Below the pieces are notes generated by a model. It was given only the letters and a program-made list of their open reading frames with translations. It was not told the DNA's origin and made no database searches. Shown one piece after another: positions 1 to 6,365 of a stretch of 7,804 bases of DNA. The stretch's first letter is position 1; each line of letters opens with the position of its first letter. Source of the DNA: Ruminococcaceae bacterium UBA2656 (GTDB lineage: Bacteria; Bacillota; Clostridia; Oscillospirales; Acutalibacteraceae). The stretch is taken from NCBI GenBank assembly GCA_002359465.1, contig DENA01000018.1:1-7804 (forward strand), written 5' to 3'. The position numbers were made by a program, and so were the translations under genes.

Positions 1-60
1 AAATATTTTAAATTTATGAGAACGTCACTTTTTGCACGAACTAAATGGAGGAAAAACTGA
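1..60 (+). CDS. Possible C-terminal tail of an upstream gene (partial)
   Basis: One frame is open from the left edge to a TGA at 58-60 and encodes about 19 residues ending in a basic tail (RTSLFARTKWRKN). If real, it overlaps the start of the next gene at 45 by 16 bp. That would explain why the next gene has no ribosome binding site upstream of its ATG, because it could be translationally coupled. The stretch is too short to identify and the open frame could be chance. An alternative is that this is only the leader of the next gene. Confidence 0.25.
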   Translation, partial: KYFKFMRTSLFARTKWRKN

Positions 61-512
61 GTATTCCTACAGTCAATGCTAAAAAACTAAAAGATGGTTC
101 CATCTCCATGTCAGACAAGTTTCAAATAACCGCTTATCTTCAAAAAGAAAAAATAATAAAGGTAGATTCATTGATTTCTTTAATTCCTGACACTAAAAGC
201 AGAAGCAATGTGATTGAAAAAGCGATTGACTTCTTTTTCGCGTACACCACTTCGCAAATGAGTCAGGATTATTTGTGCGGTGTATTCGGTGCAAAAATGG
301 AAGGGCTTGTTGGAAATCTGACATCCAGAATTTCAAAGAGTAATTTTCGTAATGCAGTTGAGAGCGATATGACCAACCGTATGCTGTCAACCGTTTTTGA
401 AATTGATCGAAATAAATACGATAAACTTCGCGCAAAAGCAATTCAAGATGTGAAACGCACCAACGGTTCAATTGATATTTTGGAAGCGATAAATGAAATG
501 GAAGAAGATTAA
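45..512 (+). CDS. Ribbon-helix-helix-like accessory protein of a mobile element
   Basis: This is a 155-residue soluble protein with no signal peptide. Residues 25-67 fit a ribbon-helix-helix pattern: a short strand (FQITAYLQ), a helix (about 34-46), a turn with KSRS, and a second helix (NVIEKAIDFFF). The rest is helical and charged and ends in an acidic tail. Such small DNA-binding proteins commonly sit beside partition or relaxase genes in clostridial conjugative elements, and a relaxase begins at 7516, so a role in plasmid-like maintenance or relaxosome assembly is inferred. The start is uncertain. ATG45 follows a stop codon directly and has no ribosome binding site before it, while a GGAGG at 47-51 lies just inside the frame and could serve a CTG at 57 or reflect coupling to an upstream gene. 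I do not recognise the exact family. Confidence 0.7.
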   Translation: MEEKLSIPTVNAKKLKDGSISMSDKFQITAYLQKEKIIKVDSLISLIPDTKSRSNVIEKAIDFFFAYTTSQMSQDYLCGVFGAKMEGLVGNLTSRISKSNFRNAVESDMTNRMLSTVFEIDRNKYDKLRAKAIQDVKRTNGSIDILEAINEMEED

Positions 513-865
513 TGGGGAGAAAAGAGTTATTTTAAAAATCTTGAACTGGTTCCGATTTCACCTTAGTAAGTTATACAAATATCTTGTAGCCTACACAAAA
601 AGTCTCACCCGTTATGCGGGTGAGACTTGAAAAGCATATCTTTCTGATATATTAGCCTGTGTTCAAGCCACTAAATAATAAGAAAGGCGACCCTGCGCTT
701 CCTTTACATATCCATACTCGACGATTTTCAGCGCAATCCACCACGTTGTCAAAACAATATTCTTTTTAGCTCTATCGAATGTCTTTGGCTTTCAACATTT
801 ACTAGTATTGTTTGTGGCACTGGCCTAGCCTTGATCTGAATGGAGACTCTAATTCTATAATTGCG
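513..865. other. Intergenic stretch between element gene and cargo
   Basis: I see no convincing gene in these 353 bases. They hold a strong minus-strand terminator at 597-628. An ATG at 512 overlaps the preceding stop as TAATG but is followed by only seven codons. A 42-codon open stretch without an ATG lies on the minus strand (663-791) and could be a gene remnant. The stretch probably marks the junction between the element backbone and the sugar cassette, but I see no insertion-sequence ends or clear flanking duplications. Confidence 0.5.
597..628 (-). terminator. Rho-independent terminator, probably for the GntR regulator
   Basis: A perfect 12-bp inverted repeat (AAGTCTCACCCG at 600-611 and its complement at 617-628) surrounds a 5-base loop. 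Read on the minus strand, the stem runs straight into five T residues (A597-A601 on the plus strand), the classic intrinsic terminator form. On the plus strand the stem is followed by GAAAAGC, so it should not terminate well in that direction. It lies about 240 bases past the stop of the minus-strand regulator gene, leaving an unusually long 3' untranslated region. Confidence 0.85.
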
Positions 866-1609
866 CTAATATTTATTAATCTCGACTTCGAACAGATTTC
901 TTTCACCGACATATAAAGAATACGAATATTCTACTATCTCGTTATATTGATCATAGTCAAGACTTTCCACAAATTGCACGGCGCTGTTTTTGCGTACCTG
1001 AAGGATATCTGCGTATTTATTGTCGATAACCTTTGCCTCGAACGTACGATTGACCTTAAGAACATGTATATTGAAATCACTATTAAGAACTTTGTAAAGA
1101 GAATTGTCTTCAAGATCATAATTTAAAAGTTTCTCATATTTGGGAAACGGCATAAAGTTGACGACATAAACAACAGGAATATTGTTTCTATAACGAAGTC
1201 GCGTAATTGTAAGGCAACTGTCTCCTTCGTTAATATTCAATTTCTTAGCCACATTGAAATTGCTTGCAATCACTTTCTTCTCAAGCACTTTTGTTTTTGG
1301 AATGTATCCGCTACGCTGAGCTTCCTCATTAAAGCTGAGAATTTCCCTGAAAAAACCGGTATGCAATTCTTTTCCTTTTATATAAGTACCTTTGCTTTTG
1401 TTTCGGGAAAGATAGCCATCAGCAGCGAGTTCTCCGAGCGCCTGACGGGTTACTGTTCTCGAAAGAGAGAATTTATCACAAATTTCCTGCTCGGTAGGTA
1501 GCTTGTCGCCGCTTTGCAGAATACCAGATAGAATAGCCCCTTTTATCGAATCCCTCAGCTGAACATAGAGCGGAATCGACGAATATTTATTAATTTTAAT
1601 ATAATCCAT
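866..1609 (-). CDS. GntR-family (HutC/UTRA) transcriptional regulator
   Basis: This 247-residue cytoplasmic repressor or activator has an N-terminal winged helix-turn-helix (about residues 10-78), with the GntR signatures PLYVQLRDSIKGAI, GDKLPTEQEI, SRTVTRQAL and GTYI. A UTRA effector domain follows (about 95-240), opening with the REILSFNEEAQRSGYIP motif typical of the NagR/YvoA/HutC group, whose members bind phosphosugars or related metabolites. The frame is open up to 1642, but the ATG at 1609 is chosen because AAGGAG lies five bases before it and the PLYVQL motif then sits at the usual distance from the N-terminus. It is transcribed divergently from the sugar operon and is the obvious candidate to control it. 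Its own promoter overlaps one copy of a repeated putative operator, suggesting autoregulation. The inducer is unknown; a phosphorylated product of the PTS is inferred. Confidence 0.93.
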   Translation of the reverse strand: MDYIKINKYSSIPLYVQLRDSIKGAILSGILQSGDKLPTEQEICDKFSLSRTVTRQALGELAADGYLSRNKSKGTYIKGKELHTGFFREILSFNEEAQRSGYIPKTKVLEKKVIASNFNVAKKLNINEGDSCLTITRLRYRNNIPVVYVVNFMPFPKYEKLLNYDLEDNSLYKVLNSDFNIHVLKVNRTFEAKVIDNKYADILQVRKNSAVQFVESLDYDQYNEIVEYSYSLYVGERNLFEVEINKY

Positions 1610-1696
1610 ATCTTCTCCTTGCACCTGGAACAGCATCATCAAATGAAATTCTACTAATGTTTAGAATCAAAACAAATTTTATATTATTACATATTA

Positions 1697-1755
1697 AAAA
1701 TTATATCACATTTTTAGTGCAGTTTGCAATATAAGAGACAAAATAATATCACATT
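1697..1755. repeat. Two 16-bp direct repeats, candidate GntR operators
   Basis: AAAATTATATCACATT (1697-1712) and AAAATAATATCACATT (1740-1755) match at 15 of 16 positions and start 43 bp apart, roughly four helical turns. The first covers the -10 box of the regulator promoter. The second lies eight bases upstream of the -35 box of the sugar operon. One copy at each divergent promoter is what shared control by one regulator would look like. That the GntR protein binds them is inference; the region is very AT-rich, which raises the chance of accidental repeats. Confidence 0.5.
1700..1729 (-). promoter_or_regulatory. Promoter of the GntR regulator gene (extended -10)
   Basis: On the minus strand, TTGCAA (1729-1724) is followed after 18 bases by TATAAT (1705-1700). 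The -10 box is preceded by TGA, giving the extended TGN-TATAAT form. Transcription would start near 1693, about 84 bases before the regulator ATG. The -10 region overlaps the first copy of the 16-bp direct repeat at 1697-1712. Confidence 0.65.
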
Positions 1756-1759
1756 ATAA

Positions 1760-1774
1760 TATATTGACAATATA
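1760..1774. promoter_or_regulatory. 15-bp perfect palindrome over the operon -35 box
   Basis: TATATTGACAATATA is a perfect inverted repeat of 7+1+7 bases and contains the whole TTGACA -35 element. A regulator bound here would block RNA polymerase. It may be an operator for the divergent GntR regulator or simply an AT-rich coincidence. Confidence 0.4.
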
Positions 1775-1792
1775 ACTTTATAATATTATAAT
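1764..1792 (+). promoter_or_regulatory. Consensus sigma-A promoter of the sugar operon
   Basis: TTGACA (1764-1769) and TATAAT (1787-1792) are separated by exactly 17 bases, a full match to the housekeeping consensus. Transcription should begin near 1799, giving a leader of about 28 bases before the GTG at 1827. An unregulated promoter of this strength would be very active, so repression by the divergent regulator is likely. Confidence 0.9.
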
Positions 1793-1794
1793 TA

Positions 1795-1804
1795 TGTAAT
1801 TACA
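1795..1804. promoter_or_regulatory. Palindrome at the transcription start, possible operator
   Basis: TGTAATTACA is a perfect 10-bp palindrome two bases downstream of the -10 box, over the expected start of transcription. It fits the GT-N4-AC half-site spacing known for some GntR-family operators. Binding here is inferred only. Confidence 0.35.
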
Positions 1805-1826
1805 AAGTACATTAGGAGGTAATAAA

Positions 1827-2879
1827 GTGAGTATCGAAAATTCAATCATGTGGGCAGAAATTCATCAGGAACCGGAGGTGGTAAAAAATGCCTATTTTAA
1901 AAACAAGGAGATGTTAGAGAAAATAAGTTCTGTCGTAAATCAACGCAAGATTACTAAAGTAGTATTGGTTGGTCGAGGATCCAGCGAACATGCACTTCAA
2001 GTTGCAAAATATCTTTTTGAAATCAAATGCGGTTTTACGGTTTCTATTTGTGCGCCATCTGTTGTAACTCTCTATGAAGGGAAAATGGATTTGTCTGATG
2101 TGTTGACTGTCGGCGTCTCACAGTGCGGAGAAGCGCAGGATGTTTTCGAAGTGCTGAAGCTCTGTAAGGAAAGTGGCGGTGTATGTGTCAGTATAACTAA
2201 TCAGCGAAATTCCCTCATGGCGACATTAAACGAATATTATATGAACTGTGAGTGTGGTCCAGAAAAAAGTATTACGGCAGCAAAATCCTATCTTTCACAA
2301 CTAACAATTGTCACCGCTCTTGTTTATACTATTTGTGGTGCCAAATCCTTTTCAGATAGAATAAATAGACTGTCGGACATTGTTGAAAAAACAATTGCGC
2401 TTAGGACTCAAATCGAAGAAGTTCTGCCGGTCTTCCGCAATGTGGATGATATTATGATTTTTGGTCGGGGTTTGTCTTATGCAATGGCTCTGGAGTCGGA
2501 ACTGAAAATTCAGGAAACATGCTATATGAGCGCAAGAGCGTATGCTTCCAGCGATTACCGTCACGGGCCTATTGCAACAACAAAGCGGTTTGTTCCTGCC
2601 ATCTTTTTCATGGTCGACCAAAAGACAAATCAAGATTCTGTAGATTTGTTTAATCGTTTGAAAGAGGAATATAAAGTTAATAGCTTGATTGTCACCAACA
2701 ATGAGGAACTGGCAAAGCTCGGCGATATGTCCATTTTACTCCCCAAAGAAGCCGAAGGTCTGGAAGGGATCTTTTCGCTTACAATTTTTTCACAAATGTT
2801 TGCTTGCCTGCTATCCATAAAGCGCGGATATAATCCCGATTCGCCTATCGGAGTTTCAAAAACAACCGTTACAATTTAA
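1827..2879 (+). CDS. SIS-domain sugar-phosphate isomerase/deaminase (GlmS C-terminal/NagB-II/FrlB-like)
   Basis: This 350-residue cytoplasmic enzyme has two tandem SIS domains (about residues 30-180 and 195-330) and no glutaminase domain. GlmS isomerase-half signatures are visible: GRGSS (49-53), SQCGEAQD (98-105), EKSITAAKSY (146-155), a second GRG (213-215), ELKIQETCYMSARAY (225-239), YRHGP (244-248) and a C-terminal NPDSPIGVSKTTVT. Glu230, His246 and Lys345 occupy the places of catalytic Glu488, His504 and Lys603 of E. coli GlmS. The phosphate loop is changed: Cys100 stands where Ser is usual and Ala103 where Ser/Thr is usual. The SQxGxxxD and AAKSY patterns favour the NagB-II/FrlB side, meaning deamination, deglycation or isomerisation of a 6-phosphosugar. 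The GTG start has TAGGAGGT seven bases upstream. It is the first gene of the operon, so it probably acts directly on the PTS product. The exact substrate is unknown. Confidence 0.85.
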   Translation: MSIENSIMWAEIHQEPEVVKNAYFKNKEMLEKISSVVNQRKITKVVLVGRGSSEHALQVAKYLFEIKCGFTVSICAPSVVTLYEGKMDLSDVLTVGVSQCGEAQDVFEVLKLCKESGGVCVSITNQRNSLMATLNEYYMNCECGPEKSITAAKSYLSQLTIVTALVYTICGAKSFSDRINRLSDIVEKTIALRTQIEEVLPVFRNVDDIMIFGRGLSYAMALESELKIQETCYMSARAYASSDYRHGPIATTKRFVPAIFFMVDQKTNQDSVDLFNRLKEEYKVNSLIVTNNEELAKLGDMSILLPKEAEGLEGIFSLTIFSQMFACLLSIKRGYNPDSPIGVSKTTVTI

Positions 2880-2897
2880 AGAAAAGGAAGGGTAGAG

Positions 2898-3686
2898 ATG
2901 GAAATAACATTGTTGCAGGGTCTGCTGATTACATTGGTCGTGTTTTTAGTGGCGTGGGATGCGAGATGGGAGTGCTTTTTTGTATTCCGACCAATTGTTA
3001 TCTCGTTTTTCATCGGCATTATTTTAGGTGACGTGAAGTTAGGCCTTTCGACTGGTGCTCTGACCGAACTCGCGTATTTAGGACTGACAACAGTGGGAGG
3101 CACTGTCCCACCAAACCCACTAATGGCCGGTTTAATGACAACGGTACTGGCCTACATAAATGGTATCAGTGCAAAGGAAGCGCTGGGATTATCTCTTCCG
3201 TTCGCATTGCTCATGCAGTTAATACTTATCATTACGCAGTCTCTCTTCTCTTTACTTAACGTAAAACTTGAAAAAGCCGCCCAAGAAAGAAATTTCAAAA
3301 AGTTTTCGAGAATTATTTTCACTCCTGTGGTGATTGAAAGCTTGCTTTATGCGATTGTAACATTCTTGTCCGTGTTCGCCCTTCAAGGAGTAATCGCAAA
3401 ATTTGTCAATTCCCTGCCTTGGTTTATCAACGGCGGATTTGAAATTGCTGGCGGGCTGCTGCCAGGCGTTGGTCTTGCCCTTTTGCTCAAGGTTATGGTA
3501 AGAAAAGATAATGTCGCGTTCCTTGCAATTGGGTTTATTATGATGAGCGTTCTTTCGCTCAAAAATATTCTGCCAATTGCAATCTGCGGAGCCGCAGTTG
3601 CATATCTGATATTTATGAACGATAAAAAGGTTGAAAAACTGAAATTGGCAAATGAGGGAGGAAAGCAAGATGAAGACGGAATCTAA
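2898..3686 (+). CDS. PTS system mannose-family EIIC component
   Basis: This is the 262-residue membrane-spanning sugar channel subunit of a mannose-family (ManY/LevF-like) phosphotransferase system. It is hydrophobic throughout with several membrane segments. Family signatures are RPIV (31-34), GDVKLG (44-49), the GA-x3-E stretch (53-58), VGGTVPP (66-72) and a C-terminal FEIAGGLLPGVGLALLLK (181-198). A charged tail (about 241-262) faces the cytoplasm. It works with IID in the membrane. The ATG has a GGAAGGG site upstream, with the previous gene ending 18 bases before it. Its 3' end overlaps the IID start by 17 bp, implying coupled translation of the two membrane partners. The transported sugar cannot be read from the sequence. 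Confidence 0.93.
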   Translation: MEITLLQGLLITLVVFLVAWDARWECFFVFRPIVISFFIGIILGDVKLGLSTGALTELAYLGLTTVGGTVPPNPLMAGLMTTVLAYINGISAKEALGLSLPFALLMQLILIITQSLFSLLNVKLEKAAQERNFKKFSRIIFTPVVIESLLYAIVTFLSVFALQGVIAKFVNSLPWFINGGFEIAGGLLPGVGLALLLKVMVRKDNVAFLAIGFIMMSVLSLKNILPIAICGAAVAYLIFMNDKKVEKLKLANEGGKQDEDGI

Positions 3687-4461
3687 TAAACTGACAAAAT
3701 CAGATTTAAATAAAGTCGGATTGCGGTCAATGTTCTATCAGATGTGTTTCAATTATGAAAGAATGCAGGCAGGCAGTTTTGCATGGTGCTTGCTACCCGG
3801 ACTGAAAAAAATTTATAAAGACAATGATAATGAGGTGGGGGATGCTCTGGAAAATAACCTCGATTTTATTAATACTGAGCAGCATGCTGCTTCATTTTTA
3901 ATGGGTCTTATCCTTGCTATGGAAGAAAATCATGAAGACAGGGGCCTTATCAAAAACCTTAAAACCGGTTTGTTTGGACCACTGGCCGGTATCGGTGATG
4001 CTGTATTCTGGTTCACCTTGCTGCCAGTTACCGCTGCCATCTGTACTTCACTCAATTCCCAGGGGTCTGTTCTAGGTCCAATCCTCTATATTGCAACATG
4101 GATCTTTCTTGCACTTACTCGCGTGTGGTTTCTGAGAGCCGGATATAACCTGGGTACAAATGCTATCACAATGATTACCAAAAATGCCAAACAAATTACG
4201 AAAGCCGCAGGTATTTTGGGCGTCATGGTTATCGGTGGCATGGTACCACTTTATGTATCTTTTAGCTTTGCAAAAGATTTGAAACTATTCAATGCGGTTC
4301 AAGTTCAGGCAATTTTCGATGATATAATCCCGAATTTGTTGCCTGCAATTTTTGTCGGATTGGTATACTTCCTGCTCAAGAAAAAAAATGTCAACATTCT
4401 TGTTTTGATTCTGGGAATTATCATTTTTTCCATTCTTATGTCCCTGCTTGGGCTAATGTAA
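3670..4461 (+). CDS. PTS system mannose-family EIID component
   Basis: This 263-residue protein is the second membrane subunit of the transporter and forms the channel complex with IIC. The N-terminal half carries family motifs: LRSMFYQMCFNYERMQAGSF (18-37), LLPGLKKIY (41-49), FINTEQHAASFLMG (66-79), AMEEN (83-87), and GLFGPLAGIGDAVFW (100-114). The C-terminal half holds membrane segments, including FDDIIPNLLPAIFVGLVYFL (216-235) and a last hydrophobic helix at about 243-262. The ATG at 3670 is preferred over the in-frame ATG at 3652 because GGGAGG lies eight bases before it; 3652 would lie within its own ribosome site. It overlaps the end of IIC and is followed 21 bases later by IIB. Confidence 0.93.
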   Translation: MKTESNKLTKSDLNKVGLRSMFYQMCFNYERMQAGSFAWCLLPGLKKIYKDNDNEVGDALENNLDFINTEQHAASFLMGLILAMEENHEDRGLIKNLKTGLFGPLAGIGDAVFWFTLLPVTAAICTSLNSQGSVLGPILYIATWIFLALTRVWFLRAGYNLGTNAITMITKNAKQITKAAGILGVMVIGGMVPLYVSFSFAKDLKLFNAVQVQAIFDDIIPNLLPAIFVGLVYFLLKKKNVNILVLILGIIIFSILMSLLGLM

Positions 4462-4482
4462 ATTTTCTTAGGAGGATCTATA

Positions 4483-4956
4483 ATGAATCAGCCGAATATC
4501 ATTTACACCAGAGTGGATAATCGCCTGGTGCATGGGCAGGTAGGCAATATCTGGGCGACCTTTGTGAATACAAATCTTTTGGTGGTTGTTGACGACGAAG
4601 CGGCAAACGATCCGATTCAACAACAATTGATGAAAATGACAGCCGATGCAGTCGGTGTTGAAATCAGATTCTTTTCAGTGGAAAAAACCATAAAAGTTAT
4701 TCATAACGCGTCTGCATCCCAAAAAATTTTTCTCGTTGCAAAGACACCGAGGATTATACGCAGACTCGTCGACGGCGATGTTCCTATCAGGGAATGCAAT
4801 ATTGGAAATATGCATTTTAGTGAAGGGAAAAAAGTTTTCCACGAACAGCACGTTTATGTCGATCAGGAAGATATTGATGATATTGAGTACCTCAAATCCA
4901 AGGGTTTACACGTTTTTATCCAAATGACTCCAAATAGCGCCAGTATTAATGTCTGA
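4483..4956 (+). CDS. PTS system mannose-family EIIB component
   Basis: This 157-residue soluble phosphocarrier passes phosphate from IIA to the sugar held in the IIC-IID channel. The active-site motif RVDNRLVHGQV (10-20) places the phosphorylated histidine at His17, the usual place for mannose/sorbose-type IIB. Other family features are VVVDDEAANDPIQQQLMKMT (34-53), with IGNMHFSEGKK further on. The length is normal for a free IIB. AGGAGG lies seven bases before the ATG. It is a separate polypeptide from IIA, unlike the fused E. coli ManX, and a strong stem-loop separates the two genes here. Confidence 0.93.
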   Translation: MNQPNIIYTRVDNRLVHGQVGNIWATFVNTNLLVVVDDEAANDPIQQQLMKMTADAVGVEIRFFSVEKTIKVIHNASASQKIFLVAKTPRIIRRLVDGDVPIRECNIGNMHFSEGKKVFHEQHVYVDQEDIDDIEYLKSKGLHVFIQMTPNSASINV

Positions 4957-4996
4957 CAAAGGCACACTTATTGTACGGTAGAAAGTCATTCAGAAA

Positions 4997-5029
4997 GAGC
5001 GGCATTATATTCGAAATGTAATGTCGCTC
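4997..5029 (+). other. Strong stem-loop between IIB and IIA genes
   Basis: GAGCGGCATTATATT (4997-5011) and AATGTAATGTCGCTC (5015-5029) form an uninterrupted 15-bp RNA stem with two G-U pairs and a 3-base CGA loop. Only a weak tail, CCTTTAATTAA, follows, so full termination is doubtful. It may be a partial terminator, a processing site or an mRNA stabiliser that sets different levels for the genes before and after it. Confidence 0.6.
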
Positions 5030-5065
5030 CCTTTAATTAAGAATTAGAAAGTGAGGGCATACATC

Positions 5066-5500
5066 ATGACAGGGCTTCTTGTTACAGGCCATGGTGGATT
5101 CGCATCGGGGATGTCGAGCTCTTTGCGTATGATTTCCGGGGACCAGGGAAACTATCAGTCAGTTGACTTTACAGACGGAATGACTCCGCAGGAGTTGGAA
5201 CGAAATTTACGCAAAGCCTTGGAGCAGTTGTATCAGAAACAAGGCATTATCATTCTCACAGATATTATCGGCGGATCGCCGTTTCAAGTGTCTGTTAAAA
5301 TAGCGCAGGAATTTTCTAATTTTCGAGTTGTCGGTGGTATCAATCTGCCATTGCTCTGCGATATATCTTTAGAACGGATGGGCGAATCATCGAAAATGGA
5401 GCAATTAATTTTATCGGCAATGGAAACGGGCAAAAAGCAGATGGGATTCTTTAGCAGTGATTATTCCCTTGATGAAATGACCGAAAAAGGCGGAATTTAA
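5066..5500 (+). CDS. PTS system mannose-family EIIA component
   Basis: This 144-residue soluble phosphocarrier accepts phosphate from HPr and hands it to IIB. LLVTGHGGFASGM (4-16) places the active histidine at His9, matching His10 of E. coli ManX. ILTDIIGGSPFQVSV (63-77) includes Asp66, at the position of the conserved Asp67. The length is normal for a stand-alone mannose-type IIA domain. The frame extends to a GTG at 5051, but the ATG at 5066 is chosen because the family begins right before the GLLVTGHG strand and GTGAGGG lies just upstream. It follows the stem-loop at 4997-5029 and precedes the aldolase gene by 23 bases. Confidence 0.92.
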   Translation: MTGLLVTGHGGFASGMSSSLRMISGDQGNYQSVDFTDGMTPQELERNLRKALEQLYQKQGIIILTDIIGGSPFQVSVKIAQEFSNFRVVGGINLPLLCDISLERMGESSKMEQLILSAMETGKKQMGFFSSDYSLDEMTEKGGI

Positions 5501-5523
5501 AATAAATAAAATTGGAGATTAAA

Positions 5524-6213
5524 ATGGACAGTAAAACAATTACAAAAACTGAGCTTGCTGGAATGATTGATCACACACTTTTAAGAGCAGATGCGTCACA
5601 GGAAGAATTCCGAAAGATCTGTGAAGAAGCAAACGATAACCACTTTGCCATGGTAGCTATTAACTCTGCCTCTGTTCAATTATGCAAGAAATTACTGGAG
5701 AACAGTTCCGTTCATGTTGGGGCGGCTATATCCTTTCCTTTGGGTCAGACTACCATAGAGACAAAAGTATTTGAAACAAAAAAGGCAATTGAAGATGGGT
5801 GCGATGAAATCGACTATGTCATCAATATTGCTGAGCTCAAACAGGGAAATATTAGTTTCATTGAGCATGAGATGGATGCAATTGTAAGCGTCTGCAGAGA
5901 GGGTAATATTATTTCCAAAGCGATATTCGAAAACTGTTATCTTTCGAAGGAGGAAATTGAAACAGTGGCGAAAATTGCAAAAAAAATAAAGCCTCATTAT
6001 ATTAAGACAAGCACTGGATTTGGAACAGGCGGAGCGGAGATAGAAGATGTGCAGCGCATGAAAAGCATTGTCGGGGAAGAAGTTCTTGTGAAAGCGGCTG
6101 GAGGAATCAGATCATGGGCAGATGCTGCAATGTTTATTGATGCGGGAGCGTCGCGTATCGGGACGAGTAGTTCACTGAAAATCATGAGACAGTTTTCCGA
6201 GCGCAGTCTGTAA
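5524..6213 (+). CDS. DeoC-like class I aldolase (deoxyribose-phosphate aldolase family)
   Basis: This 229-residue cytoplasmic TIM-barrel enzyme makes a Schiff base with its carbonyl substrate. DeoC itself splits 2-deoxyribose 5-phosphate into glyceraldehyde 3-phosphate and acetaldehyde. The catalytic set is intact: Asp97 (E. coli Asp102), Lys132 (Lys137), Lys161 in the IKTSTGFG motif (Schiff-base Lys167) and Lys190 in KAAGGIR (Lys201). The phosphate-site glycines (193-194) and the GTSS motif (213-216) are also present. Pocket residues differ from usual DeoC: AINSASV instead of CVNP, SFPLG instead of GFPLG, IDYVINI instead of IDMVINI, and IFENCYL instead of IIETCLL. These changes and the context suggest a different phosphorylated substrate, so I withhold the symbol deoC. 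GGAG lies six bases before the ATG. It sits between PTS IIA and HPr. Confidence 0.85.
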   Translation: MDSKTITKTELAGMIDHTLLRADASQEEFRKICEEANDNHFAMVAINSASVQLCKKLLENSSVHVGAAISFPLGQTTIETKVFETKKAIEDGCDEIDYVINIAELKQGNISFIEHEMDAIVSVCREGNIISKAIFENCYLSKEEIETVAKIAKKIKPHYIKTSTGFGTGGAEIEDVQRMKSIVGEEVLVKAAGGIRSWADAAMFIDAGASRIGTSSSLKIMRQFSERSL

Positions 6214-6265
6214 GGAATATAATCTAGTGGTCAGTGTTGTTGCTTTGTTATGGACGATCTTATGA

Positions 6266-6293
6266 TTGATGCTAAAATATATATTTATATAAC
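6266..6293 (+). promoter_or_regulatory. Possible weak internal promoter before the HPr gene
   Basis: The aldolase and HPr genes are separated by about 150 very AT-rich bases, the longest gap within the operon. TTGATG (6266-6271) and TATAAC (6288-6293) are 16 bases apart and resemble a sigma-A promoter. In sequence this AT-rich such matches are common, so this is only a candidate. Confidence 0.25.
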
Positions 6294-6365
6294 GTTTAGA
6301 CAATTTATATATAATTCCAGAAATACTGAAATATATTAATGAACAAGGAGTTTACAAAGAAGAAA

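Noticed and set aside
193..471. Open minus-strand frame opposite the ribbon-helix-helix gene
   Set aside because: It has no ribosome site, no recognisable motif and full overlap with a better-supported gene.
1741..1826. Sigma-54 type promoter, as often used for mannose-type PTS operons with LevR-like activators
   Set aside because: There is no GG-N10-GC pair upstream of the operon and no LevR-like activator in the window. A perfect sigma-A promoter and a GntR regulator are present instead.
3252..3668. Open minus-strand frame of 138 codons opposite the IIC gene
   Set aside because: It lies entirely opposite a clear IIC coding region. The translation is low in complexity, rich in Asn/His/Lys, and matches no family I know. 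It is a shadow of the real gene.
5524..6213. Assignment as a classical deoxyribose operon
   Set aside because: There is no deoxyribokinase, phosphopentomutase or nucleoside phosphorylase. The neighbours are a PTS and hexose-type enzymes, and the pocket motifs depart from usual DeoC.
6290..6308. Possible catabolite-responsive element around AACGTTTAGACA
   Set aside because: Only the central CG and a few positions fit the cre consensus and the left half does not match, so I do not call a CcpA site here.
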